From NCBI GenBank assembly GCA_037355855.1, contig CM074758.1:4561001-4625000 (forward strand): DNA of 64,000 nucleotides. Direction: 5' to 3'. The notes under the pieces are model-generated. The model made no database searches. It had not been told where the DNA came from and was given only the letters and a program-made list of their open reading frames with translations. Source of the stretch: Pseudo-nitzschia pungens. Its lineage: Eukaryota; Bacillariophyta; Bacillariophyceae; Bacillariales; Bacillariaceae. The position numbers were made by a program, and so were the translations under genes. How positions within the stretch are numbered: the stretch's first letter is position 1; each line of letters starts with the position of its first letter. Shown in pieces: positions 62,407 to 64,000 of this stretch.

Positions 62407-63062
62407 ATCAGGGTAGTGAGGTGATTTGACGATTCAATGGCAAATGGAATGGTGATGCAACGAAGAGGAACTAAGGAAATTAAAGAGCGGCAAGTTACAG
62501 GAAGTTACAGAAGCACAGAGCGTAGAAGCATTAATGAAACGGAAGAATCACGGAATTAACGAATGCGGAACAATTAACAGAAGCCGAATACGCGATAAGG
62601 ATACAGAAAGTAGGGAATGATGATACACACCGTGGTGTACATGGTTTGCATGTCCTGCCGGGCCGTCGAGTCTCCGATCCAGAGGGTGTTTTCCGTCGCA
62701 AAGAGGCGCTGGATCTTGCTTCCGCTCAGCGACGGAATGTTCGGCGGGGGAATCCAGAGATTGCCGTTCATGGAGTACCAGTTATCGGTGTTGTTTCGAT
62801 CGATTTCGTACAAGTAGGAATAGGAATAGGAATTGCTGTCGGAATTGCTGCCGCTTCGTCCAGCGGTTGCGGTTGCGAATGCGGTTGAAGTTGCGCTGTA
62901 CCACTCCGAGAGCCAGGTGGCATCGGGAGTGATCGCCGAGTCGCTCCGCAGGAGCACCAAGCCGAACGCCACCAAGGATATCAAAACCCATTCTCCTTTC
63001 GCGTTTGATCGATTTTTGCGGGGGTTGGTTTCGTGGCGGACGATGATTCTTTTCGCCTTCAT

Positions 63063-64000
63063 GGTTGTTGGAATTCGAGATCGGGAAGTAATAATACTAC
63101 TAGTAATTAAAAATGATGTTCGTCAACGGTAATCTTTTTTAATAATCAAAAGCGAAAGCGGAGGGAAGAAAAACTACGCACAGTGCATAAGATTTTACGG
63201 TAAGATAAGGTTTACCGTGTGGTAACTTCCCCGAGTCACAAGGTTGGGCCTTCAGAAGGGGACTACATACCGGTGATCCTTACGGTAACCTTACTGGAGT
63301 TGTGCCGTACCGGTAGTGTGGTCTGTTGAAGAATGTCTTGGCTGACAGTGCATCGTATCGCACAGTACGGTACAGTACAGTACAGTACAGTACGGTAGTA
63401 ATTACGTAGTACAAGTACGTACTCGGGCCATATGAAATCTTGCATCTCGCAGAATAAAAATAAGGTTCTTACTTTGTAATAAGATCGGTCATGTTTGGAG
63501 GGCATGATGGTGTTGATTGAGCGTGTTTATTTTACAGAAGAAAAGAAAGAGTGTAATAGGATTTAAACTCGCTGTCTTGAATCGTATCCTAACAGCAGCA
63601 TGGAGAGGTGGATAAATCAACACAGCATCGATGATTGTTTATGAAGAAATAATTATCTCCTGTGTATTGCTTACAGCCAGCATGAAATTAGTAGTAGTAC
63701 ATACAATCAGCACAATTTGAGAACCTAATCAGTGGTGACAACAAGAATCTACACTCGACAACAGAAGGCAACAGAAGCAATGGTAAGCCAACCAAAAACA
63801 AACACAAGATACTATTGACATGACAACAGCAGTTGTCAAATCAGAGTCAGATCACTTGATTGATGTGTTACATGTTTACACGAGATGCGCGAGAAAAGAG
63901 TTGTTATTACTACTAGTAAATCTTAGTACTACTAGAAAATGCACAGTTGAGGTGAATTGAATTGAATGACGAAACGAGAGCAAGCGATTATCAGACAGAA
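63063..64000. other. Intergenic end of window, possible start of another LTR element
   Basis: The first part would be the promoter of the SGNH-like gene. GTACAGTACAGTACAG simple repeats are at 63360-63395. From about 63500, GAGGGCATGATGG ... GTGTTTATTTTACAGA resembles a segment inside the 605-bp LTRs (GAGGGCATGATAGGTGTG ... TTTATTTTAGAGA), so a related LTR may begin near 63512 and run toward an element beyond the window. Borders cannot be fixed. Confidence 0.3.

Larger units (their letters stand above)
59850..62626 (+). mobile_element. Gag-only LTR element lacking its 3' LTR, inserted in the SGNH-like gene
   Basis: A 426-bp 5' LTR (59850-60275, TGTTTGGACGTGACATCC to GAGCCCTCCAAACA) belongs to the family at 25825-29715. 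The leader and gag (61228-62406) are present, but only about 220 bases of 3' sequence remain before the host gene resumes; no 3' LTR is seen. The left flank is CTCACC and the right junction reads ATACACACCGTGG, leaving CACC on both sides. The exact gene boundary is preserved, so either a truncated cDNA integrated or a deletion ended at the target duplication. Confidence 0.82.
58979..63062 (-). pseudogene. SGNH/PC-esterase-like membrane-anchored protein, disrupted by an LTR element
   Basis: The 5' part (63062 to about 62627) encodes a basic cytoplasmic start, a membrane anchor (GEWVLISLVAFGLVLL), a Ser/Asn/Tyr-rich spacer and LWIGDSTARQDMQTMY, a GDS nucleophile block. The 3' part (59849 to 58979) encodes VNRYISNGLSSVYNP, a Cys motif (ECWYPCAGG), an Asn/Asp tract, YTVLVLSLGIWEVVKENC and a terminal block GDIPAHWGFEARALANG with candidate catalytic Asp and His. 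Joining the parts at GTGAGCGCG restores the frame. Topology and block order resemble trichome-birefringence/PC-esterase proteins that act on glycans in the secretory pathway, but the substrate is unknown. Confidence 0.65.

Overview
The window looks like nuclear DNA of a diatom, probably a pennate one. The call rests on several kinds of evidence: Ty1/copia polyproteins of the diatom CoDi type, Gypsy elements with stramenopile-style Gag knuckles, a GCR1_C-like transposon-associated domain, a ShK-like/PSxxPS secreted protein, a trypsin with a lysine-rich tail, and an SGNH-type protein. The species cannot be fixed from this sequence. There are no rRNA or tRNA genes and no prokaryotic operons. Roughly three quarters of the window is mobile DNA, much of it nested.

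Layout. 1-10641: an old, rearranged Ty3/gypsy region with a solo LTR (409-763). A very young Ty1/copia element (3786-9739, LTRs identical as read, TSD GCGAG) sits inside its integrase gene. 10642-11581: a decayed GCR1_C-like pseudogene. 12079-15190: a gag-only LTR element (TSD CCAAT). 16387-24747: an apparently intact copia element with one 2180-codon Gag-Pol frame (TSD CCGGC). 24881-29808: a secreted trypsin-like protease gene split at its activation site by a gag-only LTR element (25825-29715, TSD CACGA). 29809-33300: intergenic DNA with long inverted repeats and minisatellites. 32419-47624: a large decayed copia element on the minus strand, carrying two later insertions: a gag-only copia relative (34415-38640, TSD CTTTG) and a 5'-truncated LINE (43307-44669, 18-20 bp TSD). 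47821-51908: a 1919-bp tandem duplication with large GATTC-type pentanucleotide arrays. 52089-54851: a secreted Cys-rich and Pro/Ser/Lys-repeat protein, the one host gene here that looks intact. 57300-58810: CTA/TAG-rich simple DNA. 58979-63062: an SGNH-like membrane-anchored protein gene, split by a gag-only element that has only one LTR (59850-about 62626).

How the parts relate. Four elements from three LTR families keep a full Gag frame but no pol, like plant TR-GAG elements. One of them (34415-38640) shares termini, primer-binding site and Gag with the autonomous element at 16387-24747. This looks like a helper/parasite pair. The strongest candidates for undescribed biology are: (1) an array of about 18 short stem-loops with compensatory base changes in the 5' leader of the gag-only family at 59850 and 25825; (2) a perfect 15-nt complementarity between the LTR and the primer-binding position in the young copia element, suggesting Tf1-like self-priming; (3) a single in-frame UGA CGG between gag and pol of the same element, suggesting readthrough; and (4) primer-binding sites that match anticodon arms, suggesting half-tRNA primers.
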